Of a stretch of DNA of 64,000 nt, positions 52,817 through 61,582 are shown in pieces (position 1 is the stretch's first letter; each line of letters opens with the position of its first letter). The stretch is from Kordia sp. TARA_039_SRF. Its GTDB lineage: Bacteria > Bacteroidota > Bacteroidia > Flavobacteriales > Flavobacteriaceae. The notes beneath the pieces were generated by a model that was not told the origin of the DNA, ran no database searches, and saw only the letters and a program-made list of their open reading frames with translations. The translations under genes and the position numbers were made by a program. The stretch is from assembly GCA_006383075.2 (NCBI GenBank), contig SMNH02000002.1:321127-385126 (forward strand), read 5' to 3'.

Positions 52817-53392
52817 ATGACAACGCTCAAAGAACTCTACTTTAAAAACGACACCGAATGGCGCGCGTGGTTGGAAAAAAATCACGACACGTCTAAAGGC
52901 GTCTATTTGATTTTTTACAAAGTAAGTTCTGAAGCTGAAAGTATGCGTTGGGAAGAAGCTGTAAAAGTCGCGCTGTGTTTTGGTTGGATTGACAGTACTG
53001 TTAAAAAATTGGATGAGGAACGCCGACGACAATATTTCTGTCCGCGAAAACCCAAAAGTGTGTGGAGCAAACTGAATAAAACCTATATCGTAGAGTTGAT
53101 TGCTGAAGGAAAAATGCACGAAAGCGGCTCGCAAAAAATGATTGACGCTATCAAAGACGGTTCATGGACAGCACTAGACGATGTAGAAAATTTGATTATT
53201 CCCAAAGATTTACAAACAGCTTTTGACGCCAATCCGACAGCGTTTGAAAACTATCAAAATTTTAGTCCATCATACCGAAAAAGCTATTTATATTGGTTGA
53301 ATCAGGCAAAACGTGAGGCAACTCGCGAAAAGCGTATTACAGAAATCATCCGATTGTGTAAAGCGAATATTAAAAGTAGAGACACGAGATAA
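52817..53392 (+). CDS. YdeI/OmpD-associated family protein
   Basis: 191 residues of the YdeI/YdhG-like family: WRAWLEKNHDTSKGVYLIFYK, MRWEEAVKVALCFGWIDSTVKKLDEERRRQYFCPRKP in blocks, then the C-terminal helical FDANPTAFENYQNFSPSYRKSY and ATREKRITEIIRLCKANIK. Members are linked by name to bacteriocin-protection and OmpD, but their biochemistry is unknown. It follows the M28 gene by 3 bp and precedes the permease gene by 8 bp. Confidence 0.85.
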   Translation: MTTLKELYFKNDTEWRAWLEKNHDTSKGVYLIFYKVSSEAESMRWEEAVKVALCFGWIDSTVKKLDEERRRQYFCPRKPKSVWSKLNKTYIVELIAEGKMHESGSQKMIDAIKDGSWTALDDVENLIIPKDLQTAFDANPTAFENYQNFSPSYRKSYLYWLNQAKREATREKRITEIIRLCKANIKSRDTR

Positions 53393-53400
53393 CAGATATT

Positions 53401-54696
53401 ATGATCAATTCTAACGAAAGTGATAAAATAGGACTCAAAGAAGCCATGTCAATTGGTATTGGCGGTATGGTTGGTGGAGGAATTTTTGCGGTTCTCGGAC
53501 TTGCCGTTGCATTGGCAAAAGGCGGCACACCAATTTCCTTTCTTATTGCAGGTAGTATTGCGCTGATAACTTCATATAGCTATGTAAAATTATCCTTAAA
53601 ATTTCCAGATAAAGGTGGCACTGTAAAGTTTATCAATGAAGGGTTTGGTGTTGGAATTTTTAGTGGTGGCATCAACAATTTATTGTGGGTAAGTTATATC
53701 ATTATGCTAGCCTTGTATGCTTCTGCTTTTGGTTCGTATGCACCAAATTTACTACAACTCACAGGAGATACGACTATAGATGCTCATCTGTTTTCTTCAA
53801 GTATTATCATTCTTGCAACAGCTATTAATTATTACAGCGTAAAAGTTGTAGGTAAAATAGAATCGTATGCTGTTGTCATTAAGTTACTAATTTTACTGTC
53901 ATTCGTAGGTATTGGTTTGTTTGGACTTATTGGAAATCCAAACTTGGAACAATTATCACCATCTAACTGGGAAGCTGCTTTTGATTTACTAACTGCTGGA
54001 ATGGTTATTTTTGTTGCCTATGAAGGTTTTGAATTGATTGCCAATGCTGCAACTGACATCAAAAATCCTAAAAAAAATATTCCGAAAGCCTATTATTGGT
54101 CTATTATTTTTGTGATTGTACTCTATTTTATCATCGCTACTATCACTGTGGGTTCGTTAGAGTTTGACCAAATTGCAAAAGCACAGGATTATGTTTTAGC
54201 AGAAGCCGCTAAACCTATGTTAGGACAAGTTGGATTTACCATCATTACAATTGCAGCATTGATATCTACTTTTTCTGCCATCAATGCTTCGCTTTACGGC
54301 GGAAGTAGAGTGAACTATGAAATTGCTGAAGATGACGAGCTTCCTAAAGAGTTTACGCGTAAATTATGGAATCAGCCTGTAGGATTGTTTATCACAGCAG
54401 TAGCAACGCTCATTTTGGTCAACACTTTGCCTTTGGAAAGCATTTCTACGGCAGGAAGTGTTGGGTTTTTATTGGTGTTTGCAATAGTAAATTGTGTGGG
54501 ATTCAAACTAGCAAAAAAGATACACGGAAAAAAAAGTATTCCATTGATAGGCGCTATGTTGTGCTTTATTGCCATGATTGCTTTATTGATACAGCATTAC
54601 ACAGAAAATCCATTAGATGTTTATATTGCTTTAGGAATTATTATAGGCTGTTTTCTGCTTGAATATGTATATAAAAAAGCTGAACCCACAGACTAA
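53401..54696 (+). CDS. APC-superfamily amino acid permease
   Basis: 431 residues with about 12 predicted TM helices. The N-terminal IGIGGMVGGGIFAVLGLAVALAKGG in blocks is the APC substrate-binding helix 1 with the unwound GGGIF; later VAYEGFELIANAATDIKNPKKNIP matches helix 6 and its loop. It probably imports or exchanges amino acids by cation coupling; specificity is not readable. It is last of the M28-YdeI-permease unit, and its stop abuts the convergent coiled-coil gene (54696/54697) without room for a terminator. Confidence 0.9.
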   Translation: MINSNESDKIGLKEAMSIGIGGMVGGGIFAVLGLAVALAKGGTPISFLIAGSIALITSYSYVKLSLKFPDKGGTVKFINEGFGVGIFSGGINNLLWVSYIIMLALYASAFGSYAPNLLQLTGDTTIDAHLFSSSIIILATAINYYSVKVVGKIESYAVVIKLLILLSFVGIGLFGLIGNPNLEQLSPSNWEAAFDLLTAGMVIFVAYEGFELIANAATDIKNPKKNIPKAYYWSIIFVIVLYFIIATITVGSLEFDQIAKAQDYVLAEAAKPMLGQVGFTIITIAALISTFSAINASLYGGSRVNYEIAEDDELPKEFTRKLWNQPVGLFITAVATLILVNTLPLESISTAGSVGFLLVFAIVNCVGFKLAKKIHGKKSIPLIGAMLCFIAMIALLIQHYTENPLDVYIALGIIIGCFLLEYVYKKAEPTD

Positions 54697-55746
54697 TTAC
54701 TGCAAATAATGCACAATAAGCGTATTTTTCTCTTCGCTGTTGCTGATACCGTAACCATCTCCAAACGCTACTTTGAAACGTACTTGAGCGTGTTTACTCA
54801 TGGCTCCTGCTAATTTTTCAGCAATATTTTTAGTTCCTTTATCGTAATAAAAAATAGTCGGTGTGTTGGCAAAAAAGCTAGGTTTTGTACGCCATTCAGG
54901 ATAGTTTTTTACTTTATAATTTTCTTTTTTTAAGATATTGAGTAAGTTATTTTTAACTTTTTCATTGGGATTGTATGAATAAAAGCGAACAGTGTATGCC
55001 CTATTAAGACTGGTAACACGCACTCTGTTGGGATCAATTTTAATTTCATCTACAGCTTTGGTATTGGATGTACGCTTGTACCCAACAGCAATCATATTTT
55101 GCCGCTCCATATTTTCTTTTGTATCTGGAATAGGAATGATGTTTTTAATAGCAACGTTTTGATTTTTTAAACTCTTTACCAATTCATATACTTCTTGTTT
55201 ATCAACATTTTTTCCATACCAAACCGTGTTACTTCCAGCTGCTGACGGATAATTTGCATTAGGTTGTCGTACACTTAAATTAAAGTTATCCAAACGCTTC
55301 ACCGTGTTAATCACTTTGGCGTTATCTCCTTTACATTGATAATATTGCACAATGGTTTTTTCATCAACTTTATAGGATATTTTTTCCAATTTGGTTTGCG
55401 CTACGTTTAATTTTGTCAACAATTGTTCTTTTGAGAGATTTTCTGAATTGAGACGTATTTTGGTGATTTCGTTTTGGATACTCTTCACTAGATTTAAAAT
55501 AGAATCTTGACTAGATTCTTTATTTTTCAATTCTAAAGCAATCAATTCCCGTTCTTTCGTCTCCAACTCTAGTTGTTGGTGCTCAATAGCTTGCATTTTC
55601 TTTTTATACTGTCCGTAGAAAATCATCGCAGCAACTAGGACAATCAAAAGCAAACCAACAACCAAAATCATATAATTATAACGCTTGTCTTTACGCTGCG
55701 CTTCGGCAATTGTTTCTTCTATTGTTTTATGTGTTTTCTTCGTCAT
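54697..55746 (-). CDS. Membrane coiled-coil protein with paired LytR_C/SPOR-like domains, third gene of the CHAT operon
   Basis: 349 residues: a cytoplasmic start with charged residues, one TM helix (about 25-45, YMILVVGLLLIVLVAAMIFYG), then a coiled coil of about 90 residues (HQQLELETKERELIALELKN), and two C-terminal domains of 70-90 residues (one near 160-225 with NTVWYGKNVDKQEVYELVKSL, one near 260-349 with PTIFYYDKGTKNIAEKLAGAM). The pattern tIfYyd/wYGk...A/ElakaL is that of LytR_C/SPOR-like ligand folds. It starts 10 bp after the CHAT stop, so the three genes form an operon. Probable anchor, sensor or substrate of the protease; function inferred from place only. Confidence 0.7.
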   Translation of the reverse strand: MTKKTHKTIEETIAEAQRKDKRYNYMILVVGLLLIVLVAAMIFYGQYKKKMQAIEHQQLELETKERELIALELKNKESSQDSILNLVKSIQNEITKIRLNSENLSKEQLLTKLNVAQTKLEKISYKVDEKTIVQYYQCKGDNAKVINTVKRLDNFNLSVRQPNANYPSAAGSNTVWYGKNVDKQEVYELVKSLKNQNVAIKNIIPIPDTKENMERQNMIAVGYKRTSNTKAVDEIKIDPNRVRVTSLNRAYTVRFYSYNPNEKVKNNLLNILKKENYKVKNYPEWRTKPSFFANTPTIFYYDKGTKNIAEKLAGAMSKHAQVRFKVAFGDGYGISNSEEKNTLIVHYLQ

Positions 55747-55756
55747 TGCTATATTT

Positions 55757-56716
55757 TTATGTGATAATTAATCGCATGAATTCCTCATTTAGTTCTTTAC
55801 GCTCATTATCGGTAAGTTGAGACAAGGCATTCATCAAACGTTTACGCTTTAGCTCAAATACATCTATCAAGGTAATTCTATTTTTTTTCTTTTGAATTTC
55901 TAAAAATGGATAGCTACTAAATGCTCCTGGAATTAATCCTAAAAGTGCAGAAGAGATATCTTTATTATTGCTTAAAAATAAAAACACGACCAACACTAAA
56001 CTTAACGCAATAGCGCCGTAAATCAATCTGTAATGAAAACTTACGCTTCTTTTGTAACCCGCTTTGGCAACCGCAATTTCTTCTTCAGAAACAATGGTAT
56101 TGACCAATCCGTCAGTTGATTCAGATGCCACAGCATCCGTGATTTCATCTTGTGGTAATGCTGCTTCATTCACAATCAATTTCGGAATGTATTCATCTCC
56201 TTGATCGGTCATGGCAATGCGCGACAATGCAATTTTAAACGAATCTTTAATCGTTCTACCATTGAATAAGGCATTGTAAAAATTTCTCGAAAAACTAATG
56301 GCAACATCGTCTGGAATTTCGTTTTTCATCCCAATGATATAAGCAATATTTTCATTAAAATCGTCCATGCCCGCCAAACTGTGACAGGTATTTAAAAATA
56401 CACATTGAATGTGATCGGTAAACCCCGACAATACATTGGACAACTTCTCAATAGATACTTCTTCTTTATAACCATCTACATCTTCCAGCAACAATTGTTC
56501 TTCTGTATTTCCATGTCCAGAAATATGTAAAATATTCGGTTTAATTTTTAGTAAATGGTCTATCAAAAGGTCTTTTGTAACGGCGCCTCTCGACTCAAAC
56601 TCGAATTTGGTTTTATCGTCACAACTGCCCCAAACATCGCGTATGGCGTTTTCTTCCACGTCCAAACGCAGTGCTTCGCTATCTATCGGATTGGCTTTGA
56701 TAAATAATATGTTCAC
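55757..56716 (-). CDS. CHAT-domain caspase-like protease with TM anchor
   Basis: 319 residues from GTG 56716. The caspase-like CHAT fold is clear: NILFIKANP first strand, NILHISGHG with the catalytic His (His68), LEDVDGYKEEVSIEKL, VFLNTCHSLAG with the nucleophile Cys (Cys111) and AISFSRNFYNALFNGRTIKDSF. A membrane helix follows at about 230-249 (LIYGAIALSLVLVVFLFLS), perhaps a second near 255-272, then a charged tail. CHAT proteases are the bacterial caspase relatives that cut partner proteins in defence (gasdermin activation, type III-E Craspase). Here it is sandwiched between a nuclease gene (16 bp upstream) and a coiled-coil membrane gene. No gasdermin or CRISPR gene lies nearby. Confidence 0.88.
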   Translation of the reverse strand: MNILFIKANPIDSEALRLDVEENAIRDVWGSCDDKTKFEFESRGAVTKDLLIDHLLKIKPNILHISGHGNTEEQLLLEDVDGYKEEVSIEKLSNVLSGFTDHIQCVFLNTCHSLAGMDDFNENIAYIIGMKNEIPDDVAISFSRNFYNALFNGRTIKDSFKIALSRIAMTDQGDEYIPKLIVNEAALPQDEITDAVASESTDGLVNTIVSEEEIAVAKAGYKRSVSFHYRLIYGAIALSLVLVVFLFLSNNKDISSALLGLIPGAFSSYPFLEIQKKKNRITLIDVFELKRKRLMNALSQLTDNERKELNEEFMRLIIT

Positions 56717-56732
56717 TGTGTTTGAAATGATC

Positions 56733-57671
56733 TTATAAAGTTAAATTCATACTATTGGCTTGTACTTCCATTTGCACACTTTCATTACTGACATTGCGCA
56801 CGTTGACACGCGATAAAATAATCCGTTCGGGAGCATTGCTTTGAAACAATTCCGCCGCCGATTCAAAAGACAATTCACTCAATTGCTCAATAAAAGACAC
56901 GGTTACTTGATAGGTCTCAGCATCTTTAAAAGCATTGAAATGTGTAGCGCGAACAGCTTCTTCCGAGCGACTCACAGGTTTAATGATGCGCTTTTTCTGC
57001 ATTTCTCGCTGTTGACTTGTCAAAAATCCTGCTCTGTGCAATTCGCCATCTTTTACGTAATACACTACTTTCCAAAACAAATACGGCAAACGTACAATTT
57101 CACCATTGACCGTTTTTAAAAATTCAGGATCGTCCGCTCTAAAAATAGGGCCGCTAAACAGGCAAATTTTCATGCTATGCTTTACCACTTCATGATGTAA
57201 AATATAATTTTCAATCTGTTTCCAAACGCCTCTGTTCAACTTACTTACTTGCGGTACGGCGTTTGTAAAGTAAAAGGTAGAACGCGCTGCGTATGTGGCG
57301 GCTTCTTCGTCCGTTCCCCATTGTACATCTTCACGTTTGGCTAAATGTCCTTTGTCAAAATCGTTCTTTTTGGCATTGTACAACGCGTTTCCCCACTGAC
57401 TTTCTTCTGGAATACGATCATCTTTCAACCAACGCTCGCTTCCTTCAAAAATATGTTCTCTTTTAAGCTTATAAAAATGTTTGCCATCTACATTTACGGC
57501 AGAATAATACGGAAACTTTCGAAACGGATTTTGCAATACGCTGTAATTAACGTACGGCAAATAATAATCGGAAACCGTTAAATTTGCTGCTGCAAACTTC
57601 TGTGTTTCACTATCGCTAATACGTGGCGCAGATACTTTATGTGTTTCGAAAAAATTGACTGAATACCCCAA
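56733..57671 (-). CDS. DNA/RNA non-specific endonuclease, first gene of the CHAT operon
   Basis: 312 residues. The betabetaalpha-Me nuclease core of the NUC1/NucA family is present: DFDKGHLAKRED with the catalytic His109 (DKGH, variant of DRGH), FTNAVPQVSKLNRGVWKQIE with metal-ligand Asn146 and Glu154, and LFSGPIFR for the following strand. No signal peptide is seen, so it seems cytoplasmic, unlike the usual secreted members; N- and C-terminal extra parts (1-65, 220-312) could hold an inhibitor or cleavage region. The open frame has no ATG or GTG start: TTG at 57671 is used, or ATT a few codons before. It heads a three-gene unit with the CHAT protease. Confidence 0.88.
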   Translation of the reverse strand: MGYSVNFFETHKVSAPRISDSETQKFAAANLTVSDYYLPYVNYSVLQNPFRKFPYYSAVNVDGKHFYKLKREHIFEGSERWLKDDRIPEESQWGNALYNAKKNDFDKGHLAKREDVQWGTDEEAATYAARSTFYFTNAVPQVSKLNRGVWKQIENYILHHEVVKHSMKICLFSGPIFRADDPEFLKTVNGEIVRLPYLFWKVVYYVKDGELHRAGFLTSQQREMQKKRIIKPVSRSEEAVRATHFNAFKDAETYQVTVSFIEQLSELSFESAAELFQSNAPERIILSRVNVRNVSNESVQMEVQANSMNLTL

Positions 57672-57960
57672 ATCAGTTACATTAATATGTTTCTAAAATT
57701 ATTAAATTTTGAAAGTTTACACAACATCACTTGTAAAAGTTTCTGTCTTAACAGGAAAATAAATTCGAATACTTCATTTTCATTGAACAATTCATACTTT
57801 AAATGCTTATAAAAACTTCATAAAGATTAGAAAACCACAAAATAATATATGAAAACAAAATGTGTAATCTGTTTTTAAAGCTTCTACAAAACACCTTAAC
57901 ACACTTTTAAGAAATTTTAACGTGATATTGGCTATTTTAGAAGCGTAAACCTATGACCAA

Positions 57961-60900
57961 ATGTTAAGAACCAAGCTTTTTGCCCTTTTGGGACTTTTCT
58001 TGATGTGTACAGCATTCGCGCAAGACAAAAAAACTACAGAAAAATGGGATGTTTCCAACCCTAAAGGAGATTTTAAGTATAAAAATCATTCATTCACAAC
58101 CAACGAAGGCACTTGGATGAATTTAGACGTAAGTCCAGACGGAAAAACGATTGTTTTTGACATGATGGGCGATATATACACAATTCCCATTACTGGTGGA
58201 ACTGCCAAAGCCTTGCGCACGGGAATTCCGTTTGAAATTCAACCACATTTCAGTCCTGACGGTTCTCAAATCCTGTTTACTAGTGATGCTGGCGGCGGTG
58301 ATAATATTTGGGTGATGAATGCTGATGGTTCAGATGCGAAACAAATTACCAAAGAAAATTTCCGCTTGCTAAACAACTCCACATGGATGCCAAATGGCAA
58401 TTCGTTTGTGGCGCGAAAACACTTTACCTCAACGCGTTCCTTAGGTGCTGGAGAAATGTGGCAATATCATATCACAGGCGGTTCAGGGTTGCAATTAACC
58501 AAACGTAAAAATGCACAACAAGACGTCAACGAACCATCTGTTTCACCTGATGGAAAATATTTGTATTACAGTGAAGATGTATATCCTGGCGGTTCGTTTC
58601 AATACAACAAAGACCCGAACAAGCAAATTTATGTCATCAAACGTTACGATTTTGAAACAGGAAAAACGACTCAAGTCACAGGCGGACCTGGCGGAGCATC
58701 GCGTCCACAAATTTCACGAGACGGAAAAAAACTGGCATTTATCAAAAGAGTTCGCACCAAATCTGTATTATACTTACACGATTTAGAAACGGGCGAAGAA
58801 TGGCCGTTGTACGATGCGTTGGACAAAGATCAGCAAGAAGCGTGGGCAATATTTGGTGTATATCCTAACTTTAGTTGGATGCCAAACAACAACGAAATTG
58901 TATTTTGGGCTGATGGGAAAATTCAGAAAATTGACATTATCTCGCTAAAAGTGACCAACATTCCTTTTACGGTAAATGCAACGATTCAAATTGCAGATGC
59001 GATTTCATTTAAAACACCTGTTGCACCTGATGAATTTGATGCAAAAGTCATTCGCCAAGCAGTAACTTCTCCGGATGGAAATACATTAGTATTTAATGCG
59101 GTTGGTTATTTATGGACGAAAAAATTACCCAACGGAACACCGAAACGCCTAACTTCAGGAACTGACTTTGAATCAGAACCAAGTTTTTCACCAGACGGAA
59201 AAGAAATTGTATATGTCACTTGGAATGATATCAACTTAGGTTCAGTGCGAAAAATTTCGGTTAATGGTGGAAACGATACACAATTGACTTCTGAAAAAGG
59301 AAGTTTTAGAACGCCTTCCTTCTCTCCTGATGGAAAGCATATTGTCTACAGAAAAGAAAAAGGAAACAGCGACCAAGGATTTACGTACGATAAAAATTCG
59401 GGCATTTACATCATGAAGTCTGATGGAAGCAATTCAAAATTCATCACGGCACAAGGTGAATATCCTCTTTTTTCTGCAGATGGCAAACGTATTTTTCTAC
59501 AAACTGGCGGCACCTATTTTGGAAGCCTCACAAAATCATTACTAAGCGTGAATCTTCACGGAAATGACAAACGCACACACTTTACTTCAAAATATGCAAA
59601 TAGAATTGTACCAAGTCCAGACAACAAATGGATTGCCTTTTCGCAATTGCACAAAGCGTATGTTGCCCCGATGATAATTACGGGACAAACAGTAAATTTA
59701 GACAACAAAACCAAAGCATTTCCTGTAACACAAATTGCAAAAGATGCTGGTGTCAACTTGCATTGGTCGCCAAATAGCAAAAAAGTAATGTGGACGTTGG
59801 GTGACGAATATTTTTCAAACGAGATTAAAGACAAATTCACATTTTTAGACAATTCGCCCGAAAAAGCAACAGAAATTACAACGAAAGGCACAAAAATAAA
59901 TCTCACATTACAAACTGATAAACCCAAAGGTCGTATCGCATTTACCAACGCACGTATCATTACGATGGAAAATGATGAAGTTATTGAAAACGGTACCATC
60001 ATTATCAAAGGAAATCGTATTGAAGCGCTGGGAAAAACGAGTGACATTCGCATTCCGAGAAATGTAAAAGTGTATGACATGTCTGGAAAAACTATCATGC
60101 CAGGTATGGTAGATGCACACGCGCATATTGGTGCATTTCGTTATGGACTCACCACACAAAAACACTGGCAATTCTATGCGAATTTAGCATTTGGTGTTAC
60201 CACGGCGCATGATCCTTCTGCAAATACAGAAACGGTATTTGCATTATCAGAACTTGTAAAAAACGGAACGCTTGTCGGACCACGACTCTACTCTACTGGA
60301 TTCATTCTTTACGGAGCTGATGGCGATTTTAAAGCTGTTGTAAACAATCTAGACGATGCGCGCTCTTCTATCCGAAGAACCAAAGCATTTGGCGCTTTAT
60401 CGGTAAAAAGTTACAACCAACCACGACGAGAGCAGCGACAACAAATATTACAAGCAGCTCGTGAAGAAGGTATTTTGGTAGTTCCAGAAGGTGGCTCTAC
60501 GTTTTATCACAACATGACCATGATTATGGACGGACACACTGGCGTGGAACACAACATTCCAATTGCGCCTGTATATAAAGACGTTCTTGAATTATGGGGA
60601 CATAGTAAAACAGGATACACACCAACACTGATTGTAAATTATGGTGGTGTCAATGGTGAATACTATTGGTACCAAAAAACCAATGTTTGGGAAAACGAAA
60701 AACTCTTAAAATACACACCAAGAGCCATCATTGACGCTCGTTCCAGACATCGTACTATGTTACCAGATGAAGAATATGAAAACGGACATATTTTGGTATC
60801 TAAAACGGCAAAAGCTCTAGCGGGTAAAGGTGTAAAAGTGAATATGGGCGCACACGGACAATTGCAAGGATTGGGCGCACATTGGGAATTATGGATGATT

Positions 60901-61251
60901 GCACAAGGCGGCATGTCGCCAATGGAAGCTTTAAAAACGGCGACTATCAATCCCGCAGCATATATTGGTGCTGACAATGATATTGGTTCATTAAAAGTTG
61001 GAAAATTAGCAGATTTAATCATCTTAGATAAAAATCCATTAAAAAACATTCAAAACACGGAAAGCATTACGCATACCATGATTAATGGTCGTTTATATGA
61101 CACCGAAACCATGAATGAAATAGGAAACGAACCAAAAGAACGCACAAAATTCTATTGGGAAAACAACAAATACAATGCAGCATTTCCATGGCACGAAGCA
61201 TCAAATAGCTTTATGCGTCCTGGCTGTGGCTGTCATTTAGGGCATCAGTAA
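57961..61251 (+). CDS. TolB-propeller/amidohydrolase fusion, exported
   Basis: 1096 residues with signal peptide (ALLGLFLMCTAFAQ). Residues 45-620 are TolB/WD40-like repeats (IQPHFSPDGSQILFTSD, EPSVSPDGKYLYYSED, RPQISRDGKKLAFIK and others). Residues 655-1060 are a metal-dependent amidohydrolase: GTIIIKGNRIEALG, MPGMVDAHAHIG (HxH metal ligands), MGAHGQLQGLGAHWEL and SLKVGKLADLIILDKNPL. Such fusions are common in Bacteroidetes and resemble imidazolonepropionase-like or prolidase-like enzymes; the substrate is unknown. The C-terminal GCGCH is unusual. Single gene with a 331-bp downstream gap of repeats. Confidence 0.9.
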   Translation: MLRTKLFALLGLFLMCTAFAQDKKTTEKWDVSNPKGDFKYKNHSFTTNEGTWMNLDVSPDGKTIVFDMMGDIYTIPITGGTAKALRTGIPFEIQPHFSPDGSQILFTSDAGGGDNIWVMNADGSDAKQITKENFRLLNNSTWMPNGNSFVARKHFTSTRSLGAGEMWQYHITGGSGLQLTKRKNAQQDVNEPSVSPDGKYLYYSEDVYPGGSFQYNKDPNKQIYVIKRYDFETGKTTQVTGGPGGASRPQISRDGKKLAFIKRVRTKSVLYLHDLETGEEWPLYDALDKDQQEAWAIFGVYPNFSWMPNNNEIVFWADGKIQKIDIISLKVTNIPFTVNATIQIADAISFKTPVAPDEFDAKVIRQAVTSPDGNTLVFNAVGYLWTKKLPNGTPKRLTSGTDFESEPSFSPDGKEIVYVTWNDINLGSVRKISVNGGNDTQLTSEKGSFRTPSFSPDGKHIVYRKEKGNSDQGFTYDKNSGIYIMKSDGSNSKFITAQGEYPLFSADGKRIFLQTGGTYFGSLTKSLLSVNLHGNDKRTHFTSKYANRIVPSPDNKWIAFSQLHKAYVAPMIITGQTVNLDNKTKAFPVTQIAKDAGVNLHWSPNSKKVMWTLGDEYFSNEIKDKFTFLDNSPEKATEITTKGTKINLTLQTDKPKGRIAFTNARIITMENDEVIENGTIIIKGNRIEALGKTSDIRIPRNVKVYDMSGKTIMPGMVDAHAHIGAFRYGLTTQKHWQFYANLAFGVTTAHDPSANTETVFALSELVKNGTLVGPRLYSTGFILYGADGDFKAVVNNLDDARSSIRRTKAFGALSVKSYNQPRREQRQQILQAAREEGILVVPEGGSTFYHNMTMIMDGHTGVEHNIPIAPVYKDVLELWGHSKTGYTPTLIVNYGGVNGEYYWYQKTNVWENEKLLKYTPRAIIDARSRHRTMLPDEEYENGHILVSKTAKALAGKGVKVNMGAHGQLQGLGAHWELWMIAQGGMSPMEALKTATINPAAYIGADNDIGSLKVGKLADLIILDKNPLKNIQNTESITHTMINGRLYDTETMNEIGNEPKERTKFYWENNKYNAAFPWHEASNSFMRPGCGCHLGHQ

Positions 61252-61257
61252 GTTTTT

Positions 61258-61278
61258 GATTGACGATTGACGATTGAC
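61258..61278 (+). repeat. Heptad tract (GATTGAC)x3
   Basis: Three exact 7-bp units right after the amidohydrolase stop. Same periodicity as the tracts that border the four-helix-bundle genes, with another word and no gene inside. Confidence 0.75.
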
Positions 61279-61337
61279 AATTTTTGATTGATGATTTGTG
61301 ATATTCTCAAACTGTTCTCGACTGAGCTCGAACCGAC

Positions 61338-61375
61338 ATGTTGAATGTTGAATGTTGAATGTTGAATGTTGAATA
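61338..61375 (+). repeat. Heptad tract (TTGAATG)x4 plus variant
   Basis: ATG then TTGAATG four times and TTGAATA, an almost perfect 7-bp tandem repeat in the gap before the BNR-protein gene. Confidence 0.85.
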
Positions 61376-61403
61376 AAATTAATTTTTCAATAAAAATCCA
61401 AAC

Positions 61404-61471
61404 CGTCACTTCGAGTGTTTTTCCTGCACATTGAGCTTGTCGAAATGAAAGGAAAAATGTATCGAGAAGTA
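61404..61471. repeat. REP-like element with long imperfect stem
   Basis: CGTCACTTCGAGTG ... ATCGAGAAGT can fold on TTTTTCCT/AGGAAAAA near the middle. This is a known type of dispersed intergenic repeat of Flavobacteria (GTCACTTCGAGTG ... ATCGAGAAG). The rest of the 61252-61582 gap is AT-rich with no gene. Confidence 0.7.
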
Positions 61472-61582
61472 CTATGAAATCAAAAACAGTAAACCAAAAA
61501 AGAACAAAAGCACAACAAAAACAAATTGACAAATCGACAAAAAACAAAAAACGAATAACAAAACAAACCAACCTAAAATAAG

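Noticed and set aside
54697-57671. Gasdermin or type III-E CRISPR (Craspase) system
   Set aside because: No gasdermin-like, gRAMP/Cas7-11 or TPR-CHAT gene is present; only the CHAT domain is shared.
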